The notes: generated from the letters alone by a model not told the origin. 5,146 nt of DNA from Atopobium sp. UBA6362 (GCA_002440065.1 DJRK01000033.1:900-6045); one strand, 5' to 3'. Counted from the stretch's first letter, positions 1 through 4,825 are shown. Made by a program: numbers and translations.

Positions 1-446
1 CGCTCCACGCGCAGGCGGAGCACCCGTGTCGAGTCCTTGAAGCGCTCGATCTCCTTGCGGCAATCGTCGGGCTTTCCCACGTTGAAGCGGTCGCCCATGA
101 ACATCAGGTCGTCCATTTGCTCGGCGGGGTTGTCCACGACCTCGATGCGCCCAAAGCAGATCACGCTGCGGAAGCGCGTGGTGTACTCCTCGGGCACGAC
201 GTCGTCGGCGTCGATGACGCAGAAGGACGCCCGCGGGTCGACGGCGATGAGGTCGTGCTTGTGGCCCTCCCGCGCGCCGTGGAAGGTCACGACCCCGTCG
301 CGGTAGGCGTAGCTCAGCGGCACGGCGTAGGGCGGCTCGCCGTCGAGTCCTGCAAGCGCGAGGACGCCGGATGTGCCCCTCGCAAGGACCTCTTCGCATT
401 CCTCGCGCGTAAGCGCCTGCTTCGCGCGACGCATCCTGTGCTCCAT
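1..446 (-). CDS. Pyridoxamine 5'-phosphate oxidase-fold flavoprotein, NimA/NimB-like (3' end cut by window edge)
   Basis: Reading leftward from ATG at 446-444, 148 codons are open to the window edge. The protein starts MEHRMRRAKQALTREE and contains the hallmarks of the Nim-like PNPOx family: an MRR start region, an mRNA-proximal 'GVLAL..LDGEPPYAVPLSYAY' strand pair (about residues 27-48, PYxxPLS at the flavin side), 'FHGAREGHKHD' (55-65, the FHxAxxGxK motif), 'TTRFRSVICFGR' (89-100) and a closing 'STRVLRLRVE' (139-148). Relatives are about 150-170 residues, so only a short C-terminal tail is missing. Members bind FMN or haem in a split-barrel dimer; some reduce 5-nitroimidazole drugs, but most are uncharacterised, so resistance cannot be claimed. 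The start is supported by AGGGAG at 456-451 (read on the minus strand), four bases before the ATG; Met5 would be too far away. It lies 68 bp downstream of the methyltransferase on the same strand, and could be co-transcribed with it. Confidence 0.88.
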   Translation of the reverse strand, partial: MEHRMRRAKQALTREECEEVLARGTSGVLALAGLDGEPPYAVPLSYAYRDGVVTFHGAREGHKHDLIAVDPRASFCVIDADDVVPEEYTTRFRSVICFGRIEVVDNPAEQMDDLMFMGDRFNVGKPDDCRKEIERFKDSTRVLRLRVE

Positions 447-465
447 ATCTCTCCCTTCGAGACGC

Positions 466-511
466 AATTTGGGGTCGGACCCCAAATTAACTTGGGGTCC
501 GACCCCAAATT
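466..511. repeat. 46-nt perfect inverted repeat, REPIN-like palindromic element (copy 1)
   Basis: Bases 466-485 (AATTTGGGGTCGGACCCCAA) are the exact reverse complement of 492-511, with a 6-nt loop (486-491, ATTAAC), giving a 20-bp perfect stem. Each arm is itself dyad-symmetric: 466-488 is a 23-nt palindrome around one central G, so the element can form either one long hairpin or two short ones. It fills most of the gap between the methyltransferase stop (3 bp away) and the Shine-Dalgarno site of the PNPOx-fold gene (about 10 bp away). There is no T-run after either side, so it is not a standard intrinsic terminator, although the stem could slow or end transcription. A diverged copy lies at 2382-2431. 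The layout of two inverted short palindromes resembles REP doublets (REPINs) spread by RAYT transposases; that origin is inference, and no such transposase is in the window. Confidence 0.85.
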
Positions 512-514
512 ACA

Positions 515-1255
515 CTATAGCTTTCGCAGGATCGCCTCGGTCGTCGTGAGCCATCTCAGCGCCCCGGCGTCGATCGCGCGACGGTCAGACTTGGCATAAG
601 GGTTGGCACAAGCTACCCAATCGAGCCAGGCCTCGTCGTTGCAGTCGAGGTCACGCATGCGAAGTACCTCAACGCCAGCCTCCGCCTCGAACAACCGCGC
701 CCACCGCTCACGCGACCAGAGATACTCGAGCCGCTCCTCGCTCCACGAAACAGCGAGCTCGGCAGGCAGCTCACCGCAGAAGTCGGCGACGTCGCAGGTA
801 AGCCCGCTGATCGCGAGGTAGATGCAGCCACCGGGCTTCGCGAACGGCAAGAGCTTCTCGCCAAGAAAAGCCCTGTCGCGGCCAAAGTAGTTGTACGCGT
901 CAATGCACGTCACCGCGTCGAAGCTCTCCTTGGCAAACGGCAAATCGAGCGCGTCGGCGCGAACGGGGAGCACATCGCAGGAAGACAGCCCCTGCGCACG
1001 AACCGTCTGGAGCGCATCCGAGGGGTCGCCCCACAAATCTGCGGCGACGACGCGCGCTCCCCAATGCTCGGCAAGAAACGCGGAAGTGATGCCGTTGCCG
1101 CTACCCAGGTCAAGCACGAGGCTGCCCGGATTCAAGCCGCATCCATGCGCCTCGGCGTCACGCAAGGTCTCCTCGCAGAGCTTGAGCGGGTTGGGCCCCA
1201 TAATGAGCGAACGGACGAGGTCGGCGTCATAAGAGTTGGAAAGGGGGAATTCCAT
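515..1255 (-). CDS. Class I SAM-dependent methyltransferase
   Basis: This 246-residue protein has a complete Rossmann methyltransferase core. Motif I is VLDLGSGNG (47-55), the glycine-rich SAM loop; the acidic end of strand 2 is VVAADLW (69-75, Asp73 expected to hold the ribose hydroxyls); 'ADALDLPF' (100-107) is the adenine-side motif; 'FDAVTCIDAYNYFG' (112-125) is motif IV; and 'AKPGGCIYL' (139-147) is the post-motif loop and strand. The N-terminal 'EFPLSNSYD...IMGPNPLKL' is typical of a family of small-molecule methyltransferases in Firmicutes and Actinobacteria, often named cyclopropane-synthase-like; their substrates are generally unknown, and none can be assigned here. There is no signal peptide or membrane segment, so it should be cytoplasmic. 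The ATG at 1255 has only a weak upstream AGG (about 9 bases away). A second in-frame Met (residue 19, MGPNP) is less likely because the conserved EFPLSNSYD would be lost. A -10-like TAGAAT at 1273-1268 would give an almost leaderless transcript and is uncertain. Confidence 0.88.
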   Translation of the reverse strand: MEFPLSNSYDADLVRSLIMGPNPLKLCEETLRDAEAHGCGLNPGSLVLDLGSGNGITSAFLAEHWGARVVAADLWGDPSDALQTVRAQGLSSCDVLPVRADALDLPFAKESFDAVTCIDAYNYFGRDRAFLGEKLLPFAKPGGCIYLAISGLTCDVADFCGELPAELAVSWSEERLEYLWSRERWARLFEAEAGVEVLRMRDLDCNDEAWLDWVACANPYAKSDRRAIDAGALRWLTTTEAILRKL

Positions 1256-1451
1256 GGTAGGTACCTGATTCTACGATAGGTTTTAAGCAATTGCGCCGCA
1301 ATAAACCAGAGCCGCCTCACGCGACCCTTTACGGCAACTTCGATTCACGCGCGAGAAGACCCGCGCAACCTATCGGACAAGGTCCAAAAAGACATCCCCT
1401 TGGATGGTCGACGAACAACGCCCTCATCATACCACCCGCAATTTGGAGCCC

Positions 1452-1934
1452 TCACGTATCGAGGAACTTAATCGCGTCATCCACGCACATCGCCGCCACG
1501 GGTGCATGCCTCCGCAGATTCTCATCGCTGGTCACGAGAACATCTGCTTTCGAACGAATCGCGGCGGCGATCACCAGGTCGTCCTCAAGGTCGCCATGGA
1601 GCTTCTTGAACTTCTGCGCGATGCTCACGTCGGTATGGCCACAGGGCATGGCCGTTGCGAGCTCCACCATGTTCGATATGCAGCCCCAAGCGTATTCGTT
1701 CGCCGCGGCCGCCGCTGAGTCCGTGAGCAAACCGTTGCTTCCCCGATACTCACGCTTGGCATCGGCCGCCAGAAGGTAATACACGTCTTTAATCGAGGGG
1801 GCCGCATAGAGAAGAACCGCGTCCTTCTCTATGGACCGAAGGATAAACGAGCGGACAGCCAAGTGATCGGGCCTCGACCCGCAATAGAACGAGACCCACA
1901 CGTTCGTGTCCACGAGCACGGTCTTCTCGCTCAA
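1452..1934 (-). CDS. PIN-domain ribonuclease toxin of a type II toxin-antitoxin pair
   Basis: From a TTG at 1934-1932 this encodes 160 residues with a PIN fold: 'TVLVDTNVWVSFY' (5-17; Asp9 is the first metal ligand), 'GDLEDDLVIAAAI' (114-126; Asp118 or Asp119 third acidic site) and 'ADVLVTSDENL' (130-140; Asp137 fourth). The second acidic residue is probably Asp50 in 'SIKDVYYLL', where VapC proteins usually have Glu. PIN toxins are Mg-dependent endoribonucleases that cut tRNA, rRNA or mRNA; the target is not readable from sequence. Start choice: the frame stays open to an ATG at 1979, deep inside the antitoxin, but the TTG overlaps the antitoxin stop (TTGA) and has GGGGTGG five bases upstream, so coupled translation is likely. 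A GTG at 1943 is the other option. The C-terminus (to 'IKFLDT') is intact. About 196 bp without a gene follows before the methyltransferase. Confidence 0.85.
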   Translation of the reverse strand: MSEKTVLVDTNVWVSFYCGSRPDHLAVRSFILRSIEKDAVLLYAAPSIKDVYYLLAADAKREYRGSNGLLTDSAAAAANEYAWGCISNMVELATAMPCGHTDVSIAQKFKKLHGDLEDDLVIAAAIRSKADVLVTSDENLRRHAPVAAMCVDDAIKFLDT

Positions 1935-2308
1935 GCGGACCACCCCATGAAATCGCCGTACTTCTCCGCGTAGGCACACTCCTCGAGCTCATCGTCGCTC
2001 GGCACGTTCGCGCCGTCGGATGCCGCGGCCCCCAGCTTCTCGCACATGCTGGGATATAGCTCGAGCCCTGCCGCCGCAAGGGCAAGCTTGCGCTCCCGCG
2101 CCCTCGCCCTCGCATCCTGATCGACAGCCGCCTGGCCAGGAAAGAGAAGGGCCCGCAGCGTATCAGGCCGGTCTTCGTGCTCGGCCGCGAGCCGCCACAG
2201 GTCCCGCACGGCCTCGCTCGGGGTGACGCCCAGCGACGCAAGCGCGGCGTCGCCTGAGGCCTTGAGCTCGGCATCCATTCTCACGTTAAGCTGCGCAGTC
2301 GCCGCCAT
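1931..2308 (-). CDS. RelB/DinJ-like ribbon-helix-helix antitoxin
   Basis: The 125-residue product starts MAATAQLNVRMDAELKASGD. Residues 4-12 (TAQLNVRMD) match the DNA-binding beta strand of RelB/DinJ ribbon-helix-helix proteins, followed by two helices (about 12-25 and 30-43, with 'VTPSEAVRDLWRLAAEH'). The remainder, including a charged helix 'DQDARARARERKLALAA' and an acidic tail 'PSDDELEECAYAEKYGDFMGW', is expected to wrap and block the toxin. The start is the ATG at 2308, because GAGGGGA lies seven bases upstream; the longer frame to 2353 would run through the promoter. The gene overlaps the toxin start by 4 bp, giving the antitoxin-first order usual for type II loci. The protein should repress its own operon through the inverted repeat at 2340-2369. 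It could be called simply an RHH antitoxin, since the pairing is with PIN rather than with a RelE-type toxin. Confidence 0.87.
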   Translation of the reverse strand: MAATAQLNVRMDAELKASGDAALASLGVTPSEAVRDLWRLAAEHEDRPDTLRALLFPGQAAVDQDARARARERKLALAAAGLELYPSMCEKLGAAASDGANVPSDDELEECAYAEKYGDFMGWSA

Positions 2309-2338
2309 CGCACGCTCCCCTCGCCAATCACTAAGGAA

Positions 2339-2347
2339 AGTATAGCA
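2339..2347 (-). promoter_or_regulatory. Extended -10 promoter of the toxin-antitoxin operon
   Basis: On the minus strand 2347-2339 reads TGCTATACT, that is TGn followed by TATACT (five of six consensus bases). No good -35 box sits 16-18 bp upstream, as is common for extended -10 promoters. Transcription would start near 2332, giving a leader of about 24 nt that includes the Shine-Dalgarno site GAGGGGA (2322-2316) of the antitoxin. One arm of the inverted repeat at 2340-2369 covers the -10 element, so a bound repressor would block polymerase. Confidence 0.6.
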
Positions 2348-2369
2348 GCCCAAAAAACTTTTGCTATAC
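2340..2369. promoter_or_regulatory. Probable autoregulatory operator of the toxin-antitoxin operon
   Basis: GTATAGCA (2340-2347) and TGCTATAC (2362-2369) are perfect 8-bp inverted arms separated by 14 bp, so arm centres are 22 bp apart, about two helical turns. This suits two ribbon-helix-helix dimers binding the same DNA face and bridged by toxin, as known for RelB- and VapB-type complexes. The proximal arm overlaps the extended -10 element of the operon. The role as operator is inferred from position and symmetry. Confidence 0.6.
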
Positions 2370-2381
2370 GTAAAGCAGCAA

Positions 2382-2431
2382 GCAATTTGGGGACGGATAC
2401 CAAATTAATTTCGTATCCGTCCCCAAATTGC
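2382..2431. repeat. Inverted repeat, diverged second copy of the palindromic element
   Basis: Bases 2382-2400 (GCAATTTGGGGACGGATAC) are the exact reverse complement of 2413-2431, giving a 19-bp stem with a 12-nt loop (2401-2412). Aligned without gaps over 2384-2429, it matches the 46-nt element at 466-511 at 38 of 46 positions. Three of the stem pairs differ by matched changes on both sides, so pairing is kept; a fourth differs on one side only and opens the loop. It sits in the divergent gap between the toxin-antitoxin promoter and the methionine aminopeptidase gene, upstream of both likely transcription starts. It is therefore more likely a mobile or structural DNA element than an mRNA leader. 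Confidence 0.82.
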
Positions 2432-2453
2432 GGCGCGCGGCGGCCGGGGGTGG

Positions 2454-2459
2454 CATACT
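2454..2459 (+). promoter_or_regulatory. Candidate -10 element for the methionine aminopeptidase gene
   Basis: CATACT, preceded by TGG, lies 27 bp before the start codon in a GC-rich stretch, and matches four of six bases of the -10 consensus. No convincing -35 box is visible at normal spacing. The call rests mainly on position between the hairpin element and the ribosome binding site. Confidence 0.3.
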
Positions 2460-2485
2460 AACTTCTGGCAGAAAGGAAGTTAACC

Positions 2486-3370
2486 ATGTATGACCACATG
2501 CACACCCCCGGCCGCAACGAGCTCTGCTGGTGCGGCAGCGGCAAGAAATACAAGAAGTGCCACGCGCGTATCGACGAGCGCCTCGAGCGGCTCTACACCG
2601 AGGGCTGGGAGGTCCCGCCCCGCAGCCTCCTAAAGACCGCGGCCGACATCGAGGGCATCAAGCGATCAGCCGCGATCAACATCGGCGTCCTCGACTACGT
2701 CGCCGATCACATCGCGCCGGGCGTGACCACGGCCCAGATCGACCAATGGATCTACGACTACACGGTCGACCACGGCGGCATCCCGGCCGACCTCAACTTC
2801 GAGGGTTACCCCAAGAGCGTCTGCACGTCCATAAACGACGTCGTCTGCCATGGTATCCCCTCCGAGGACGACGTCCTGCGCGAGGGCGACATCGTGAACG
2901 TGGACTGCTCCACGATCCTGGACGGGTACTTCTCGGACTCGAGCCGCATGTTCTGCATCGGCGAGGTCTCCGAGGAGCGCCGCCGCCTCGTGGAGGTCAC
3001 GCGCGAGAGCGTCCAGCGCGGCCTCGCGGCCGTCAAACCGTGGGCCCCGCTCGGCGACATGTCCCACGCCGTCCAGAGCTGCGTCGAGGAGGCCGGCTTC
3101 AACGTCGTGCGCGAGTTCGGCGGCCACGGCATCGGCAAGGAGTTCCACGAGGACCCCTTCGTCGGATTCGTGGGCGAGCCAGGCGAGGGCCCGATCATGG
3201 CCCCAGGCATGTGCTTCACCATCGAGCCCATGGTGAACGCCGGCGCCCCTGAGATAAACATGGACGACCCCAACGGCTGGACCGTGCGCACCGCGGACGG
3301 CTCCGACTCGGCCCAGTGGGAGGTCCAGCTCGTCGTGACCGAGGACGGCTACGAGCTCCTGAGTTGGTAG
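2486..3370 (+). CDS. map: Type I methionine aminopeptidase with N-terminal SEC-C zinc motif
   Basis: This enzyme removes the initiator methionine from new proteins at the ribosome exit. Residues 10-26 form a SEC-C motif (Cys14-Trp-Cys16 ... Cys25-His26, with CGSGKKYKKCH), which binds zinc and is found in a long bacterial subclass of MetAP. The peptidase domain spans about 50-294 and has all dinuclear metal ligands of the family: Asp140 (VNVDCS), Asp151 (FSDSS), His214 (GGHGIGKEFH), Glu247 (FTIEPMV) and Glu279 (SAQWEVQ). It also has the substrate-side histidines His122 (VCHGIP) and His221 (FHEDP). At 294 residues it is normal for the SEC-C form. The ATG at 2486 follows AAGGAAG (2473-2479) at six bases; a second Met (residue 5) is too far from it. 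It ends at TAG (3368-3370), inside a 30-bp tandem repeat. The merR gene starts 66 bp downstream with no clear promoter between, so the two are probably co-transcribed. Confidence 0.96.
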   Translation: MYDHMHTPGRNELCWCGSGKKYKKCHARIDERLERLYTEGWEVPPRSLLKTAADIEGIKRSAAINIGVLDYVADHIAPGVTTAQIDQWIYDYTVDHGGIPADLNFEGYPKSVCTSINDVVCHGIPSEDDVLREGDIVNVDCSTILDGYFSDSSRMFCIGEVSEERRRLVEVTRESVQRGLAAVKPWAPLGDMSHAVQSCVEEAGFNVVREFGGHGIGKEFHEDPFVGFVGEPGEGPIMAPGMCFTIEPMVNAGAPEINMDDPNGWTVRTADGSDSAQWEVQLVVTEDGYELLSW

Positions 3371-3405
3371 CGCCGCGGCTACGAGCTCCTGAGTTGGTAA
3401 CGCCG
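3346..3405 (+). repeat. 30-bp tandem duplication spanning the map stop codon
   Basis: Bases 3346-3375 and 3376-3405 are the same 30-mer with one difference: G3370 in the first copy, A3400 in the second. The unit holds the last codons of map (GYELLSW), the stop codon and a few spacer bases. The mismatch changes the stop from TAG to TAA. Because 30 is a multiple of three, the second copy stays in frame: reading through TAG would add RRGYELLSW before the TAA. Confidence 0.95.
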
Positions 3406-3436
3406 CGGCCAAGAAGCAGCCAAGAAAGGACGCATC

Positions 3437-3814
3437 ATGCGCATCGCGGAGGTCTCAAAGGAATACGGCATCAGCGCCGACACGCTGCGCTACTACGAGC
3501 GCATCGGCCTGCTCCCGCACGTCCATCGCAACCAGTCGGGCATAAGGGACTTCGACGAGACGGACCTCGCCCGCGTCCAGTTCATCAAGTGCATGCGCGG
3601 CGCGAACGTCTCCATCGAGGCGCTCATCGAGTACATGCACCTCTTCGAGCAGGGCGACTCGACGCTCCACGCGCGCAAGGAAATCCTCGAGGAGCAGCGC
3701 GACCTCCTCAAGGAGCGCATGGCCGAGATGCAGGCCGGGCTCGACCGCCTGAACTACAAGATCGAGCATTACGAGGACCTCATCGTCCGGGACGAGAAGA
3801 ACATGCGCAAGTAG
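3437..3814 (+). CDS. MerR-family transcription regulator, AdhR/NmlR-like
   Basis: The 125-residue protein begins MRIAEVSKEYGISADTLRYY, the winged helix-turn-helix of MerR proteins (1-22), followed by the wing 'RNQSGIRDFDETDL' (31-44). 'VQFIKCMRGANVSIEALIEYMHLFEQGD' (47-74) and the long amphipathic dimerisation helix 'RKEILEEQRDLLKERMAEMQAGLDRLNYKIEHYEDLI' (79-115) match the AdhR-type subgroup. These regulators twist the spacer of a promoter to activate it. Cys52 (KCM) is at the position of the single conserved cysteine that senses aldehydes in Bacillus subtilis AdhR (from memory of the literature), so a thiol-reactive or carbonyl signal is plausible here. There is no C-terminal metal-binding cysteine pair, so metal sensing is unlikely. 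The ATG is preceded by AAAGGA (3425-3430) at six bases. It probably shares a transcript with map; no adjacent aldehyde-detoxifying enzyme is present, so its target lies elsewhere or is itself. Confidence 0.9.
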   Translation: MRIAEVSKEYGISADTLRYYERIGLLPHVHRNQSGIRDFDETDLARVQFIKCMRGANVSIEALIEYMHLFEQGDSTLHARKEILEEQRDLLKERMAEMQAGLDRLNYKIEHYEDLIVRDEKNMRK

Positions 3815-3951
3815 CGCAAGCCGCCCCACCTACCAAGAAAAGGCTGCCAAGAACCGCCCGCAAATAGAAGCCCGGCCCCCACGGACAACGGCAGAGAGAC
3901 CGTCGAGAAACACGACGAGCACCGTGCACGCGAGGCACACGCTGCAGGGGG

Positions 3952-4172
3952 TCATGAGATCCACGGGGGAAGTCCTTCTTTGCGCAAGTGTTCAAGGTAT
4001 CTAGTATGCCCCACGTCCTTGAACGACCACGAATCCAGCAGAACTGACCTGCCCCTCGTTGGCGAGGCGCCAGGATTCCGAATGCCCACTCGCTCGCGCC
4101 GTAATCCAGGCCGCCCGCCGAGAAGATCCTCTCCGGCCACGTCGACGCGACGGCCGCGAGCTGCGGGGTCAG
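3952..4172 (-). pseudogene. Possible eroded coding remnant, frameshifted, unknown family
   Basis: On the minus strand, the frame running down from 4172 reads LTPQLAAVASTWPERIFSAG and on through 'GLDYGASEWAFGIL', with consistently G/C third codon positions like the real genes here. It then loses protein-like character. In another frame, from about 4040 to a TGA at 3954-3952, the reading 'LDSWSFKDVGHTRYLEHLRK' plus 'EGLPPWIS' looks like a normal protein C-terminus. Joining them needs one frameshift near 4040-4070, and there is no start codon with a ribosome binding site; an in-frame TAG lies just upstream at 4175-4173. I do not recognise the family. The alternative is that both readings are chance, so this is a weak call. 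Confidence 0.3.
3990..4024. repeat. Short inverted repeat
   Basis: GTTCAAGG (3990-3997) and CCTTGAAC (4017-4024) are perfect 8-bp inverted arms with a 19-bp spacer, and centres 27 bp apart. The right arm follows the TAGTAT -10-like sequence (4002-4007), and the left arm lies between that and TTGCGC. It could be an operator for a weak promoter or a chance dyad. Confidence 0.4.
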
Positions 4173-4263
4173 CTAAGTGAGAGCTACCTGCTAGGATTGC
4201 GCAGAATTCCCTGCTCAGAGAGCTGGTAAGCTCCTTGGACCAAGCCCAACGAGAGGAGAAGAC

Positions 4264-4785
4264 ATGACGCTCTACTGCCCGAACAGCAACATCGCGCTCG
4301 AGGTAATCCCGGAACCGGAGCACATCGACGCACCGGACCTGGGCCCCGAGGTGCCCATCATCTATGTAGGAAAGGACCAGGTGGGAAACCCTGCCTACAT
4401 CGAGGCCTTGAGCACGCTCATCTTGGGGCTCGAAAACGAGACGGGCGACAAGGCCCGGAACGAGTGCGGCGAGGGCGCAGACGGCCCCGGTAGTTCCGAG
4501 CAGGGCCATTCCGAGCAGGCCTACAAGGGCTTCGAGGATCGCCGCCCGGGGAACCTCACCGATGCGGCCGCCGAGGAGTTCCTCGAGCTGCTCGAGGCGC
4601 AGGACGAGCTTGCGGAGACCCTCGTGGAGCAAGGGGTTCCCACGCCGCTCGTCTCGAGCAGCTTCGACGAGGACGATTCCTTCGACGTGCTCCAATCGTG
4701 GCTCGCGGAGCTTTCCTTGGCGCAGGCCGTGGGCCAGAAGCACGTGAACATCGGGCACGTGGGCTCGCTCAATATCTACGCGTAA
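4264..4785 (+). CDS. Hypothetical acidic protein, unrecognised
   Basis: The product has 173 residues and resembles no family I know. It is very acidic: about 33 Asp/Glu against 7 Lys/Arg. By appearance it has a hydrophobic beta-like N-terminal part (1-57, with 'PIIYVGKDQVGNPAYIEALSTLILGL'); a Gly/Ser/Glu-rich linker (about 58-98) likely to be flexible; an acidic helical segment 'TDAAAEEFLELLEAQDELAETL' (99-120); a second acidic helix 'DEDDSFDVLQSWLAELSLAQAV' (135-156); and a short tail ending 'HVGSLNIYA'. No signal peptide, membrane segment or cysteine cluster is visible. It is judged real because the ATG follows a strong GAGGAG Shine-Dalgarno site (4253-4258) at good spacing, third positions are strongly G/C, and a stable stem-loop follows its stop. 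The opposite strand is also open here but lacks these signs. It stands alone between a gene-poor stretch and a glycosidase gene, which gives no functional clue. Confidence 0.7.
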   Translation: MTLYCPNSNIALEVIPEPEHIDAPDLGPEVPIIYVGKDQVGNPAYIEALSTLILGLENETGDKARNECGEGADGPGSSEQGHSEQAYKGFEDRRPGNLTDAAAEEFLELLEAQDELAETLVEQGVPTPLVSSSFDEDDSFDVLQSWLAELSLAQAVGQKHVNIGHVGSLNIYA

Positions 4786-4790
4786 GTAGT

Positions 4791-4825
4791 GGGGCAGGTT
4801 TGGCACGGACCGCCGAACCTGCCCC
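4791..4825 (+). terminator. Strong stem-loop after the acidic protein gene
   Basis: GGGGCAGGTTTGGC (4791-4804) pairs with GCCGAACCTGCCCC (4812-4825) over 14 bp with one G-T wobble and a 7-nt loop (ACGGACC). It begins 5 bp after the TAA stop. No U-tract follows (the next bases are TCCCCGCTCG), so it is either an L-shaped, U-poor terminator or an mRNA 3'-end stabiliser. It separates the acidic protein gene from the glycosidase gene, which probably has its own promoter in 4826-4955. Confidence 0.65.

Larger units (their letters stand above)
3815..4263. other. 449-bp stretch without an intact gene
   Basis: No complete gene with a ribosome binding site was found on either strand. From left to right it holds a GC-rich tail after merR without a clear terminator; a short inverted repeat (3990-3997 with 4017-4024); a weak plus-strand promoter-like pair (TTGCGC at 3980-3985, 16-bp spacer, TAGTAT at 4002-4007); a possible eroded minus-strand coding remnant (3952-4172); and two small dyads just before the next gene (4220-4233 GAGCT/AGCTC and 4234-4244 CTTGGACCAAG). 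The Shine-Dalgarno site GAGGAG of the next gene closes the stretch. Confidence 0.7.

Noticed and set aside
1438..1446. GCAATTTGG beside the toxin stop, matching the end of the palindromic element
   Set aside because: Only nine bases match, with no inverted partner nearby. It could be a remnant half-element, but chance is as likely.
1256..1451. 196-bp gap between the toxin and the methyltransferase
   Set aside because: I looked for small genes, hairpin terminators and RNA motifs. Only a weak TAGAAT box (1273-1268) and short dyads were seen, none convincing.
2309..2353. Longer antitoxin start at 2353
   Set aside because: It would translate through the -10 promoter and operator, whereas ATG 2308 has an ideal GAGGGGA seven bases upstream and begins exactly at the conserved RelB-like N-terminus.
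2666..3412. Open frame on the minus strand opposite map (248 codons)
   Set aside because: It is the mirror of a highly GC-biased real gene; its composition (Val/Asp/Ala/His repeats) is typical of an antisense shadow.
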